From JACVRN01 sp036389255 (GTDB lineage Bacteria > Acidobacteriota > Blastocatellia > Pyrinomonadales > Pyrinomonadaceae), in the NCBI GenBank assembly GCA_036389255.1, contig DASVQI010000012.1, forward strand, positions 171,760 to 235,759: 64,000 bases of DNA, written 5' to 3'. Positions within the stretch are counted from its first letter, which is position 1, and every line of letters begins with the position of its first letter. Under the pieces are notes generated by a model. It did not search any database. It saw only the letters and a program-made list of their open reading frames with translations, and had not been told where the DNA came from. Below, piece by piece: positions 51,571 through 60,039 of the stretch. Position numbers and translations under genes: made by a program.

Positions 51571-53064
51571 TTACTCAGGCTGAGCGACCATGCTGGCATC
51601 TTTCATCGTTTCGTCTTTCTCCTTTTGTTCCTCCTTATTTTCGTTGAGCCGCTTTCTGATTGTAGCAGGTACGCCCGCGACAAGCGTGTCCGGCGGCACG
51701 TCTTTCGTCACGACAGCGCCCGCGCCCGTGACCGAGCCGCTCCCCACGCGGACGGGCGCGACCAGCATAGTGTCCGAGCCGATTTTCACGTTGTCCTCGA
51801 TGGCGGTCGCGTGCTTGTTCTTGCCGTCGTAGTTGCAGGTGATTGTGCCTGCGCCTATGTTCGTCCTCTCGCCGATGGTCGCGTCGCCAAGATAGGTTAG
51901 ATGCATTGACTTGGACTTACGACCGAGGCGCGACTTCTTCATCTCCACGAAGTTGCCTACGGCCGAGCCCTCTTCCATGCGCGCGTTCATGCGAAGGTGC
52001 GCGAAGGGGCCGACGGAGCAGTTGTCGGAGACTGCACTATCTACTATGACCGAGTGGTCTTTGATGGTAACGAGGTTCCCTATGCGAGAGTTTGTGATGC
52101 GAGTGCCGGAGCGTATCTCGCACTCTTCGCCTATGACGGTGTCGCCTTCGATGTGAACGTTCGGGTGTATGACGGTGTCGCGGCCTATCTGCGCCTGCGG
52201 GCTGACGTAAGTATGCGCCGGGTCAATCAAGGTCACGCCGCTATCCAGCATCAGCTTGCGCAGCGTGCGGCGGCGCAGGATGTTCTCGAACTCGGACAGC
52301 TCGAGCCGCGTGTTGATGCCCGAAACCTCGCGCGCGTCCGTGTGCAGAAAGATGCTCACGTCTTCGCCGTCGGCGCGCAGTATGCCCGGCACATCGGTCA
52401 GGTAATACTCGCCCTGAGAGTTCTCAGGCTTCACCTTTTCCAGAGCGCGAAAGAGAGCCCGCGTGTCGAAGCAGTAGATGCCCGCGTTGATTTCGTTAAT
52501 CTGTCTCTCGGTAGGGCTGGCATCTCTCTGCTCCACTACTCGCTCGAAGCGCCCTTCGGAGTCGCGTATGATGCGCCCGTATCCCGTCGGGTCATCCAGC
52601 TTGACCGTCAGCAGCGTACAAGCCGCGCCGCGCCCTCTGTGCATGCGGTGCTGCTGAATCAGGGCGGCCAGAGTCTCCGCGCGCACTAGCGGCACGTCGC
52701 CCGACAGGACAACCAGACTGGAATTAGCATCGGAGAGCGACTCGCGCGCAGCCATGACTGCGTCGCCCGTGCCGCGCTGCTCTGTCTGGGTGACGAAAAT
52801 AGCGCCTTCGGCTCCAAGCTCGTCCCGCACGGCCTGCTCGACCAACTCCGATTGGTGACCAACTATGACGTAGATGTGTGCGGGGTCTAGCGCAGTGGCT
52901 GTGCGGCAGACGTGGGCTATGAGCGGGCGGCCTCCGAGCTTGTGCAGGACTTTGGCCGTGCGCGAGCGCATCCGTGTGCCGAGTCCTGCGGCCAGTATCA
53001 GCACGTCCAACTGCGCCTGCGCCGTCGGCGCGTCCCCAAAAGTGATTTGAGTCTGTTTATCCAT
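51571..53064 (-). CDS. glmU: bifunctional GlcNAc-1-P uridyltransferase / GlcN-1-P acetyltransferase
   Basis: 497 residues. The nucleotidyltransferase domain (about 15-245) opens with LILAAGLGTRMRSRTAK and has VVLSGDVPL. The left-handed beta-helix acetyltransferase domain (about 265-475) shows hexapeptide repeats and the acetyl-CoA/active-site segments MHLTYLGDATIG and GAGTITCNYDGKNKHAT. A 25-residue Glu/Lys-rich tail extends past the family end. It catalyses the last two steps to UDP-GlcNAc in the cytoplasm. It lies seven bases after yvcK and 48 before glmS, in one operon. Confidence 0.96.
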   Translation of the reverse strand: MDKQTQITFGDAPTAQAQLDVLILAAGLGTRMRSRTAKVLHKLGGRPLIAHVCRTATALDPAHIYVIVGHQSELVEQAVRDELGAEGAIFVTQTEQRGTGDAVMAARESLSDANSSLVVLSGDVPLVRAETLAALIQQHRMHRGRGAACTLLTVKLDDPTGYGRIIRDSEGRFERVVEQRDASPTERQINEINAGIYCFDTRALFRALEKVKPENSQGEYYLTDVPGILRADGEDVSIFLHTDAREVSGINTRLELSEFENILRRRTLRKLMLDSGVTLIDPAHTYVSPQAQIGRDTVIHPNVHIEGDTVIGEECEIRSGTRITNSRIGNLVTIKDHSVIVDSAVSDNCSVGPFAHLRMNARMEEGSAVGNFVEMKKSRLGRKSKSMHLTYLGDATIGERTNIGAGTITCNYDGKNKHATAIEDNVKIGSDTMLVAPVRVGSGSVTGAGAVVTKDVPPDTLVAGVPATIRKRLNENKEEQKEKDETMKDASMVAQPE

Positions 53065-53071
53065 CGGGATT

Positions 53072-54127
53072 TTAATGCTCGGCTGTGGCTGTCCCTACCT
53101 TGCTGATTTGGCCGCTCGTGCGCGCCTGTATGGCACAGGCTACTACGACGCGCGCCAGCTTCTCAGGATTGTGACGGACTTTCTCGCCCTCGTCCAGAAG
53201 GTCTGCGCGTATTATCTCTGTCTCGGAGCCGAACTCTTTCTCCAGCAGGTGGTCGTGCATCCCTATTTGAAAGGCTCCGTCGGCGGCATAGAGCGCTGCC
53301 TGTTCTTCGTTGACCGCGCGGTTGTTGACTATCGTGTAGTTGAAATGAATCTCAGGCGCGTAGCGTTTTATAGCCTGAAGATGCTGGCGCGCAGTATAGC
53401 CGTCCGTCTCGCCCGGCTGCGTCATAAGGTTGCAGATGAAAATCTTCGTGGCGGGAGATTCACTGATGGCCTGAGCGACGCGCGCCACCAGAAGCGGCGG
53501 CAGGATGCTGGTGTAGAGGGAGCCCGGGCCGATTGTGATGACATCTGCGCTTCGTATGGCCGAGAGCGCTTCCGGCAGTGGAAGGCATTGTTCAGGCTCA
53601 AGCCGCAGGCGGCGAATGGGAGCGCGCGAGGCCGTAATCTGCGTCTCGCCGCGTACAATCGTGCCGTCCTCAAGCTCTGCCACCAGCCGTACGTCGTTAA
53701 TCGTGGCGGGATATATGCGCCCCTTGCTAGCCAGAACCTCGGAGGACAAACGCACGGCCTCTACGAAGTCGCCTGTAACTTCCGTTAGTGCTGCCAGAAA
53801 GAGATTGCCGAAGCTGTGGCCGCCAAGCTCTCCCGTGCCGCGAAAGCGATGCCGGAAGAGACGCGAAATAAGTGTGGAGTCTTCAGAAAGAGCGACCATG
53901 CAGTTGCGTATGTCGCCCGGAGGAAGCATCTGTAGCTCGTCGCGCAGGCGGCCCGAGCTTCCGCCGTCGTCGGAAACCGTCACTATGGCCGAGAGAGATT
54001 CGAGCCACACGTTGTTTCCGTCGGGCAGGCCAACCAGCTGCTTGAGGCCGCTCAGTAATGTTGAGAGGCCCGTGCCGCCGCCTATGGCGACCAGCTTGAG
54101 GCCGCTCGTTGTCTCCGTCTGGTGCAA
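53072..54127 (-). CDS. yvcK: YvcK/CofD-like gluconeogenesis factor
   Basis: 351 residues. It begins KLVAIGGGTGLSTLLSGLK and carries VTVSDDGGSSGRLR and GDIRNCMVAL, the nucleotide-sugar-binding signatures of the YvcK (UPF0052) group, plus ITIGPGSLYTSILPPLLV and ICNLMTQPGETDGYT. In Bacillus, YvcK binds UDP-GlcNAc and is needed for cell-wall homeostasis on gluconeogenic carbon sources. The start is TTG 54127, with GAGGAGG about 13 bases upstream. Placement directly ahead of glmU and glmS, which make its ligand, supports the assignment. Confidence 0.92.
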   Translation of the reverse strand: MHQTETTSGLKLVAIGGGTGLSTLLSGLKQLVGLPDGNNVWLESLSAIVTVSDDGGSSGRLRDELQMLPPGDIRNCMVALSEDSTLISRLFRHRFRGTGELGGHSFGNLFLAALTEVTGDFVEAVRLSSEVLASKGRIYPATINDVRLVAELEDGTIVRGETQITASRAPIRRLRLEPEQCLPLPEALSAIRSADVITIGPGSLYTSILPPLLVARVAQAISESPATKIFICNLMTQPGETDGYTARQHLQAIKRYAPEIHFNYTIVNNRAVNEEQAALYAADGAFQIGMHDHLLEKEFGSETEIIRADLLDEGEKVRHNPEKLARVVVACAIQARTSGQISKVGTATAEH

Positions 54128-54307
54128 GGCTTAAGAGATTCCTCCTCGGATAGGCAGGTCGTTCAGGCGGCATCGCACGCGGCGCGCAAAAAAACCGAGC
54201 CCGTTTACGGAATCATACCGAAAAGAGCCGCAGTTTGAAACTTGCAAATCGTGTGCGTGGCGATAAGAGCCCAAGGCAGGGAGAGAGTGTGCGGCCTACG
54301 GGCGCTT

Positions 54308-55234
54308 TTAAAGTCTGGGAGAAAAAATCAGTCGCTCGAAATCCGGCAGGTTGCGCAAGACCAGTAAGTCTTGGTCGTGCTGCGCGCGTATGCGTAACGT
54401 GGGCTGAATGTCCAGAGCGCGTTGCAGCGATTCGAGAGCCGTGTCTATTGAGCCAAGCCGGGCGCGTGTGGCCGCCAAGCCGTAATGAATGTGTGCGGCC
54501 TCGGGCTCGCGCTTCAAGGCACGCTCGAAAAGCTCCTGCGCCGCAACGTACTCGCCGCGATTAAGCTCAATCACGCCTCTGTCATAGAGCGAATCGGCGT
54601 CGCGCGGCAGACTGCTCTCCGCACGCATACGCGTCTCTATAATGTTCAGGTAGGTGCGGGCACGTGCCGCAACCTCTGAGACTCCGGCGTGTTTGTCCAG
54701 AATGGCCCGGTAGAGCATGCGTGCTTCCGAAAAGCGTCCGCGCACAAACTCCTTGTGGGCACGGTCAAAGGCCCTGAGCGCTGACGCTTCGTCACGCGTC
54801 GGCTGCCGTTTCGGCGGCGGAAGAGCGGCTGGCGCGCTCCGCTTTGTAGCGGTCGGAGCGGGTTTCGCTTGCCCCTGTCTGGTTTTGGCGGCAGATTTTG
54901 CAGCCTTCTGAGGCTGTTTTGCGGGAGGCGTCTGCGTCTTACGCGGGGTCGTTTTGCCTTGAGCGCCGCCTTTTGCGCGTGCGGGCAGCGCCTTTCGCGC
55001 CGCAGTCGCGCCGCCCTTGGCAGGCTTTTTCGCTGCTTTGGCTTTAGATGAGGTGCTTGTGCCTGTTTTTGTGGCCTTGCGCGCAGGTGCTTTGTCCGCA
55101 CCGGCAGCCCTTTTTGCCAAAGGCTTCGGGCGCGCAGACTTACCCGCGACCGCACGGTTTTTCGATGATGTCGCTTGACGCGAGGCCGGGCGCGCGGGAG
55201 AACGTTTGACGCCCTTGACGATAGGATCGCTCAT
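54308..55234 (-). CDS. TPR protein with histone-H1-like Lys/Ala/Pro-rich N-terminus
   Basis: About 308 residues from ATG 55234, with AAGAGGG ahead; the frame is open to 55438 but the extra part is not protein-like. Residues 1-140 are extremely rich in Lys, Ala, Pro, Thr and Arg with repeated K-x-A-x-K and PARK-type units, like the C-terminal tails of histone H1 and bacterial Hc1/AlgP-type proteins, and probably bind nucleic acid or polyphosphate. Residues about 165-300 form TPR helices (LFERALKREPEAAHIHYGLA, LESLQRALDIQPTLRI). No signal peptide. The combination suggests a nucleoid- or RNA-associated scaffold; that is inference. Confidence 0.75.
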   Translation of the reverse strand: MSDPIVKGVKRSPARPASRQATSSKNRAVAGKSARPKPLAKRAAGADKAPARKATKTGTSTSSKAKAAKKPAKGGATAARKALPARAKGGAQGKTTPRKTQTPPAKQPQKAAKSAAKTRQGQAKPAPTATKRSAPAALPPPKRQPTRDEASALRAFDRAHKEFVRGRFSEARMLYRAILDKHAGVSEVAARARTYLNIIETRMRAESSLPRDADSLYDRGVIELNRGEYVAAQELFERALKREPEAAHIHYGLAATRARLGSIDTALESLQRALDIQPTLRIRAQHDQDLLVLRNLPDFERLIFSPRL

Positions 55235-55623
55235 GCGAAGCCCTCTTCTTTCCAAAGGGGCGCTCAAAACGGGTTGAGCTGCCACAAAAACTGAGGCAGA
55301 GCTTAACATATATGTCTCTTCTAAATCAACGTGAGACGGTAGTTTGCAGCCCTCATCCCCGCCATTTGCAACCAGTTCTGCCCTGTGCCAACAGCGAAAA
55401 ACACTTGATGACATAATTTTGCCTGTGTTAGAGTGCAAAGCAGGGTCGCGCGTGCCTTCGATTCCTTGCCGGAGGCCGTGCGGGAGCGACCCGGAAGATT
55501 CGCCTGAACGAGCGAAATCTTTTAGGCTCTTCGATTTAAGTTCCTATAGTCGGGCGTAAATTTATGAGCGCTGTCCTGCGCCCATCCCGCCGCGCCCCAT
55601 GCTGCCACAGAAAGCGTGTTCTA
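55235..55623. other. 389-base divergent region, no feature placed
   Basis: It lies between the TPR gene and mglB. In-frame extensions of both genes run into it but lack ribosome-binding sites and family similarity. Promoters for both directions are expected; a possible TTGATG near 55405 with TTAGAG downstream is too weak to annotate. No repeat or RNA structure is evident. Confidence 0.4.
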
Positions 55624-56103
55624 ATGTCAGACACTCCCATAGTAATGCACGAGCAGCAGTTCAGGCAGATTGAGGCCGTCGTGGCCAAGCTGCTGCATGA
55701 CGCTGCGGCTCGTGTGGTTTTTCTGGTTGATAAGGACGGCCAACAGATAGCCGTCAAGGGCGAGGTTGGAAATATTGACACAACCAGCCTTGCCTCTCTG
55801 GCAGCCGGTAACGTGGCCGCTACGGGCGGCATGGCGGAGCTGATAGGCGAAAAAGAGTTCCCCACGCTCTCGCACGAGGGCGAGCGCGAAAGCATACACA
55901 TCTGCGTCATAGGCCGGGTGCTGCTGGTTGTAATCTTCGATGACCGCTCAAGCTTGGGGCTGGTCAAGCTGCGCGTCAAGCAGGTGACGCCGGAGCTTCA
56001 CGCCATCTTCGAGGAAGTGGCGCGCGCGACCAAGCAGGCCGCAAGCGACGAATCCTTCTTCGCTGAAATCACGGACGAAGACATAGACAGCCTATTCAAT
56101 TAA
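55624..56103 (+). CDS. mglB: roadblock/LC7 protein, MglB-type
   Basis: About 159 residues from ATG 55624; the frame opens at 55564 but the added residues are Arg-rich and not conserved. A single roadblock/LC7 domain (about 10-125) shows the family features RVVFLVDKDGQQIAVKG, SLASLAAGNVAAT and VVIFDDRSSLGLVKLRVK. MglB is the GTPase-activating partner of MglA and sets front-rear polarity in Myxococcus and Thermus homologues. The gene lies directly upstream of mglA, the standard order. A C-terminal extension ends in an acidic, Phe-containing tail (ITDEDIDSLFN). Confidence 0.9.
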   Translation: MSDTPIVMHEQQFRQIEAVVAKLLHDAAARVVFLVDKDGQQIAVKGEVGNIDTTSLASLAAGNVAATGGMAELIGEKEFPTLSHEGERESIHICVIGRVLLVVIFDDRSSLGLVKLRVKQVTPELHAIFEEVARATKQAASDESFFAEITDEDIDSLFN

Positions 56104-56116
56104 AAGGGGGAAGTAG

Positions 56117-56182
56117 AAGGGCAGAAGGTAGCGTCATTCGGGCTGTCGCAACTCATGGTTTAGACCTTTTGCCTTTGGCCTT
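56117..56182. repeat. degenerate heptad-like hairpin between mglB and mglA
   Basis: AAGGGCAGAAGGT (56117-56129) pairs imperfectly with ACCTTTTGCCTTTGGCCTT (56164-56182). The 7-base spacing is still visible (AGAAGG, GCAGAAGG and CCTTTTG, CCTTTGG). It may attenuate or separate mglB and mglA messages. Confidence 0.5.
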
Positions 56183-56189
56183 AATCATC

Positions 56190-56774
56190 ATGACTTTCAT
56201 AAACTACGCATCGCGGGAGATTAACTGCAAGATTGTTTATTACGGGCCGGGCCTGTGCGGCAAGACCACCAACTTGCAATACATCTTCGACTCCACGGCT
56301 CCGCAATCCAAGGGAAAGCTGATAAGCCTTGCGACGGAGACAGACCGCACTCTCTTCTTCGATTTCATGCCGCTTGAGCTGGGCACTGTCAGAGGCTTCA
56401 AGACGCGCTTTCATCTTTACACAGTGCCGGGACAGGTCTTCTACGACGCCTCGCGCAAGCTCATACTGAAGGGCGTGGACGGTGTGGTCTTCGTCGCCGA
56501 CTCTCAGGAAGAGCGCATGGACGCCAATATTGAATCGCTCTACAACTTGGAAGAGAATCTACAAGCTCAGGGCTATGACCTGACGGCCATCCCTTACGTG
56601 CTGCAACTGAACAAGCGAGACCTGCCGAACGTCATCCCCGTAGCAGACCTCTCGGCAGAGCTGCAACGCAAGGGCGAGCCCGTTGTCGAAGCCGTAGCTT
56701 CAAAAGGCGTGGGCGTCTTCGACACGCTCAAGGCAGTAGCCAAGCAGGTCTTGACAGAGCTTCGCAAGAGCTAA
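56190..56774 (+). CDS. mglA: MglA-type small Ras-like GTPase
   Basis: 194 residues from ATG 56190, which matches the conserved family start TFINYASREINCKIVYYGPG; an upstream in-frame codon at 56169 is rejected. P-loop GPGLCGKTT (19-27). The MglA-specific TDRTLFFDF with its catalytic Arg, the switch segment VPGQ with catalytic Gln, and base-specificity LNKRDLP are all present. MglA recruits motility machinery to one cell pole, and MglB stimulates its GTPase. With mglB upstream this is a complete polarity switch; whether this organism glides or twitches cannot be told from this window. Confidence 0.94.
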   Translation: MTFINYASREINCKIVYYGPGLCGKTTNLQYIFDSTAPQSKGKLISLATETDRTLFFDFMPLELGTVRGFKTRFHLYTVPGQVFYDASRKLILKGVDGVVFVADSQEERMDANIESLYNLEENLQAQGYDLTAIPYVLQLNKRDLPNVIPVADLSAELQRKGEPVVEAVASKGVGVFDTLKAVAKQVLTELRKS

Positions 56775-56925
56775 CCTCTCTCCAAACGAAATCTCATCTT
56801 CCGTATTGACGGGCTGCTTCCGGAATGGGAGCACGGCTGGCCTCGCAACCTTCCACAACTGATGAGCGGACGGCTTCTCTCAGGCCGGGTGGGCCGCTTA
56901 CACGAGCCTCAATCAAAGGAGCGAC

Positions 56926-57354
56926 ATGAAATTCAGAACCCGCCGGATTTTAGCTTTAACTCTCATCCCTATGATTTTCGCAACCGGCGCTTGCTCCTTA
57001 ATCAAAGGCAGGCAGTTAAGCGAGAGCGCCATCGAACGCTTTCATAATCAATTTAATTCCGGGCAGTACGTGGATATATACAACCAGACAGACGAGGGCT
57101 TCCGAAAAGGCTCGAACGAATCCGAGATGACGGCTCTGCTTAGCGCCGTGCGTAGAAAGCTCGGGACGGTGAAGAATACGAAGCAGGTTAGATGGAATCT
57201 AAACTCCACGACCAATGGGACGATGGTGGTGCTGGCCTATGAGACGGAATTTACAGAGGGGAAGGCGACAGAACAGTTCATTTACCATGTGAGCGGAGAC
57301 CGTGCCCTGCTCTATCGCTATGACATAATGTCGCCGCTTCTGGTTATCAAGTAA
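56926..57354 (+). CDS. putative lipoprotein, 142 aa
   Basis: 142 residues with AAGGAG seven bases before the ATG. The signal peptide ends in the lipobox IFATGAC (Cys near 23). The mature part is a cystatin- or NTF2-like alpha/beta domain: an N-terminal helix (SAIERFHNQFNSGQYVDIYN), then strands VRWNLNS, TMVVLAYETEF and EQFIYHVSGD. This layout recalls DUF3887/DUF4019-type domains, tentatively. It converges on the acetyltransferase gene 7 bases away. Confidence 0.72.
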   Translation: MKFRTRRILALTLIPMIFATGACSLIKGRQLSESAIERFHNQFNSGQYVDIYNQTDEGFRKGSNESEMTALLSAVRRKLGTVKNTKQVRWNLNSTTNGTMVVLAYETEFTEGKATEQFIYHVSGDRALLYRYDIMSPLLVIK

Positions 57355-57361
57355 CCTGCAA

Positions 57362-57919
57362 TTACTCAAGCGACTTAATCATCAGCAGACCGTCGCCGCC
57401 GTTTGAGTAGTAGCGCGGGAGGCGCTGCGTGACGACGTAGCCGAGGTTGCGATATAGCTGTTGCGCGCCCGTGTTGATTGAGCGCACTTCGAGCCGCACT
57501 ATTCGCACGTTGCGACGACGAAAGCCCTCTTCGGCCTTCTGCATCATGCGCTGGGCGAGACCGCGACGGCGATGCTCAGGCGCGACGCCGACCGTGGTGA
57601 CGTGGCCCGTGTGGTCTGGCTCTATGAGGCCGACTATGAAGCCCACCATCATGCCGTTCGGAGTGACCGCTCTGTATGAGACTGACTCTGCTGCGGTCAG
57701 CAGATACTCGAAGGTCTCGCGGCTGTAGGCTTCGCCGTCAACGAAGCAGCGCTGGTCGAGCCGCCAGCACTCGTCCAACTGCGAGACGGTCAGAGGCCGC
57801 ACCTCGTACTGCACCTCGGTCAGAGAAGTGATGTCGGGCAGAGCATAGCTTTCATCCTTGCCGCTTTCGTCTTCACCCGGCGACCACAAACGCGAACGAA
57901 TTTTCTTCAGCACAGCCAT
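57362..57919 (-). CDS. GNAT N-acetyltransferase, RimI-like
   Basis: About 185 residues from ATG 57919, which follows the heptad repeat; the frame opens earlier but reads through the repeat. Residues 40-180 form a GNAT domain with the acetyl-CoA pyrophosphate-binding loop VAPEHRRRGLAQRMMQKAE and the following RIVRLEVRSINTGAQQLYR, characteristic of RimI. RimI acetylates the N-terminus of ribosomal protein S18 or other proteins; the target here is inferred only loosely. There is no Shine-Dalgarno, because the leader consists of repeat units. Confidence 0.87.
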   Translation of the reverse strand: MAVLKKIRSRLWSPGEDESGKDESYALPDITSLTEVQYEVRPLTVSQLDECWRLDQRCFVDGEAYSRETFEYLLTAAESVSYRAVTPNGMMVGFIVGLIEPDHTGHVTTVGVAPEHRRRGLAQRMMQKAEEGFRRRNVRIVRLEVRSINTGAQQLYRNLGYVVTQRLPRYYSNGGDGLLMIKSLE

Positions 57920-57970
57920 AATCGAGTAAATAGTAAATCGCCAATAGGCAATAGTAAATAGTGAATTCCG
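57920..57970. repeat. uninterrupted heptad array (AATnnnn)
   Basis: Six consecutive 7-mers all begin AAT: AATAGTA-AATCGCC-AATAGGC-AATAGTA-AATAGTG-AATTCCG (57929-57970), preceded by AATCGAG. This is the clearest display of the 7-base phase in the window. It forms the leader of the acetyltransferase gene and ends 29 bases before the queA stop. Confidence 0.9.
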
Positions 57971-57999
57971 TGAGAAGGAGGTTTTACCCCGCCCACTAC

Positions 58000-59043
58000 T
58001 CACTGGAAAATTAACATGCAGTCGCCGTAGCTGTAAAAGCGATAGCGCGCCTGAACCGCGTGATTGTAGGCCGCAAGCATCAACTCGCGTCCGGCAAAGG
58101 TTGAGACCAGCACGAGCAGCGACGAGCGCGGCAAATGAAAATTTGTGATGAGCGCGTCAATTGCTCGAAACCTGTAGCCGGGCGTTATGGTCAGCCCGGC
58201 ATAGCCAGAGCCGGGCTTGATTCGTCCTTCCGCGTCTGCCGCGAACTCAAGGGCGCGCGTGGTAGTAGTGCCGACGGCTATGATTCGTCCGCCGCGAGCG
58301 CGCGTCTCATTTATCAATTGCGCCACTTCATCTCTAATCAGGAAACGCTCGGCCGCGACGCGGTGCTCGCTCAAATCTTCCACGCGCACGGGCTCGAACG
58401 TGCCGTAGCCCACGTGCAGCGTAATCTCCGTTATTGAAGCGCCGCGTGCAAGCACCTCTTCCATAATCTGCGGGGTGAAATGAAGTCCTGCGGTCGGCGC
58501 GGCAATCGCTCCGCGCGCCTCCGCATAAACGGTCTGGTATCGCTCGCGGTCTTCATCCGAGAGCGTGCCCGCGTCCCGCTTGATGTAGGGAGGCAAGGGC
58601 GTCTCGCCTATCTCTTCGAGCAGGTCTGCGAGCGGCGCGTCCGTGTGAAAGCGCAGGACGCGTCGTCCCTCGTCTAGCGCCTCCGTGACTTCGGCCCTGA
58701 GCCTTGCGTCCCTGAAAGAGATGCGCGCGCCCGGCTGAAGCCTTCGCGCGGGACGCGCTAAAGCTTCCCACACATTCGGGTCACGCTCGCGTATTAGAAA
58801 AAGCTCCACACGCCCGCCCGTGGGCTCCCGCACGCCGCGCAGGCGCGCAGGGAAGACGCGAGTGTTATTGACCACGAGCAGGTCGCCTTCGCGCAGGTAT
58901 CCCGGAAGCTCCGCAAACAGGCTGTCATGCCACTTGCGCGCGGCACGCTCCACGACCAGCATGCGAGACGCGTCCCGCCGCTCAAGCGGGTGCTGCGCAA
59001 TCAACTCTTCCGGCAACTCGTAATCGAAATCGGAAATCAGCAT
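58000..59043 (-). CDS. queA: S-adenosylmethionine:tRNA ribosyltransferase-isomerase
   Basis: 347 residues, the normal length. It starts MLISDFDYELPEELIAQHPL and carries SRMLVV, the block opening LVVNNTRVFPARL, AAPTAGLHFT, and the C-terminal RSSLLVLVSTFAG. The enzyme transfers and isomerises the ribosyl group of SAM to 7-aminomethyl-7-deazaguanine in tRNA, forming epoxyqueuosine. Location just downstream of ruvA-ruvB on the same strand is a frequent bacterial arrangement, although here two other genes intervene. Confidence 0.96.
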   Translation of the reverse strand: MLISDFDYELPEELIAQHPLERRDASRMLVVERAARKWHDSLFAELPGYLREGDLLVVNNTRVFPARLRGVREPTGGRVELFLIRERDPNVWEALARPARRLQPGARISFRDARLRAEVTEALDEGRRVLRFHTDAPLADLLEEIGETPLPPYIKRDAGTLSDEDRERYQTVYAEARGAIAAPTAGLHFTPQIMEEVLARGASITEITLHVGYGTFEPVRVEDLSEHRVAAERFLIRDEVAQLINETRARGGRIIAVGTTTTRALEFAADAEGRIKPGSGYAGLTITPGYRFRAIDALITNFHLPRSSLLVLVSTFAGRELMLAAYNHAVQARYRFYSYGDCMLIFQ

Positions 59044-59048
59044 AAAGA

Positions 59049-59105
59049 CAGTTTTCAGTTTTTAGTTTAAGAAAAAGCAGGCCGCGTCTTCCCGGCTGAA
59101 AACTG
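59049..59105. repeat. heptad hairpin (CAGTTTT type)
   Basis: CAGTTTT-CAGTTTT-TAGTTTA (59049-59069) faces the inverse CTGAAAACTG (59096-59105). It uses the same unit as 24643-24715. It lies between the YihY gene and queA, four bases before the YihY stop. Confidence 0.82.
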
Positions 59106-59108
59106 CTT

Positions 59109-60032
59109 TTAAGGTATGGGCGCGGTGGCGGCGTCGGCCGCCGATGCTTTGACTGGCTCAGCCGGGTGTTCGCGGTGGAAGACGGCTGTCAGTTGCGCCC
59201 CGAAGAGAAGCACAAGGCTTGAGACGTAACCCCATGTCAGCACCGCCACCACTGCGCCGACCGAGCCGTAAATCTGGTCGTAATGAAAATAGTGGAGGCT
59301 CCATGCAAAGATGTACTTGGCGGCTTCCCACATCAGGCCGCCAGCGACCGCGCCGGGCATGGCATCGCGCACGCTGACACGAGCGTTCGGCATGAAGCGA
59401 TAGACGACGACAAAGAGCGTGATGGTAACGAGGATGCTGACGACCGCAAAGATGGTCTGCCAGAAGGGGCTGCCGGAAACGGCCAGCCACGGGACGCGCT
59501 CTAAGACTCTTTGCGGCAGCCGCTCGGCCATCTGTTGCAGAAAGAGTAGTACGGACGTGACCAGCACGGAGAATGACAGGAGCAGACCTATTATGCCTAT
59601 CATGCCGAGCGTCAGCGCTCTCCCGTGCAGAAAGGTGCGGGAGCTTGTGCCCCAGATGCGATTCAAAGCTCGCTCAATGACGGAGAAGACCCAAGAGCCT
59701 GCCCACAGGACTACAATTGCGCAACTGATGATTATCTCTGTGCTGAGGTTCTGAAGCGAGCGCACGGTGCCGCGCAGGAAGTCCGCAGAGCCCGGATAGA
59801 CCTGAACTATCTGCGCCATCATGGTCGAGCCAGCCGTCAAACGATTGCTCATCACCAGAATCAGGAGCAGCGCCGGAAAGAGCGTCAGCAGCCCGAAGTA
59901 GCTCATGGCGGCAGCCGACGTGAACAGGTCGTTCTCATGAAACTGGTGAAAGGTGTGAGACAGAATGCTGCGCCACGGGGCGCGATTTCGCACTCCGAAC
60001 GAGTGGCGGGAAAATGACGAAAGACGACGCAT
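59109..60032 (-). CDS. YihY/BrkB-family inner-membrane protein
   Basis: 307 residues. The family lead-in FHQFHENDLFTSAAAMSYFG is followed by six membrane spans (about 44-66, 95-118, 140-165, 185-208, 220-240 and 250-275). SVIERALNRIWGT and YVSSLVLLFGAQLTAVFHRE are family hallmarks. Relatives were once called ribonuclease BN, but that assignment is obsolete; they are thought to be transporters or envelope proteins. The gene is bracketed on both sides by heptad hairpins. Confidence 0.9.
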   Translation of the reverse strand: MRRLSSFSRHSFGVRNRAPWRSILSHTFHQFHENDLFTSAAAMSYFGLLTLFPALLLILVMSNRLTAGSTMMAQIVQVYPGSADFLRGTVRSLQNLSTEIIISCAIVVLWAGSWVFSVIERALNRIWGTSSRTFLHGRALTLGMIGIIGLLLSFSVLVTSVLLFLQQMAERLPQRVLERVPWLAVSGSPFWQTIFAVVSILVTITLFVVVYRFMPNARVSVRDAMPGAVAGGLMWEAAKYIFAWSLHYFHYDQIYGSVGAVVAVLTWGYVSSLVLLFGAQLTAVFHREHPAEPVKASAADAATAPIP

Positions 60033-60039
60033 AAGAAGC

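Noticed and set aside
55235..55438. N-terminal extension of the Lys/Ala-rich TPR protein
   Set aside because: AAGAGGG directly before ATG 55234 and the change in composition show the shorter form is the gene.
57929..57970. CRISPR array suggested by regular repeats
   Set aside because: The repeat unit is 7 bases with no spacers and no cas genes anywhere in the window.
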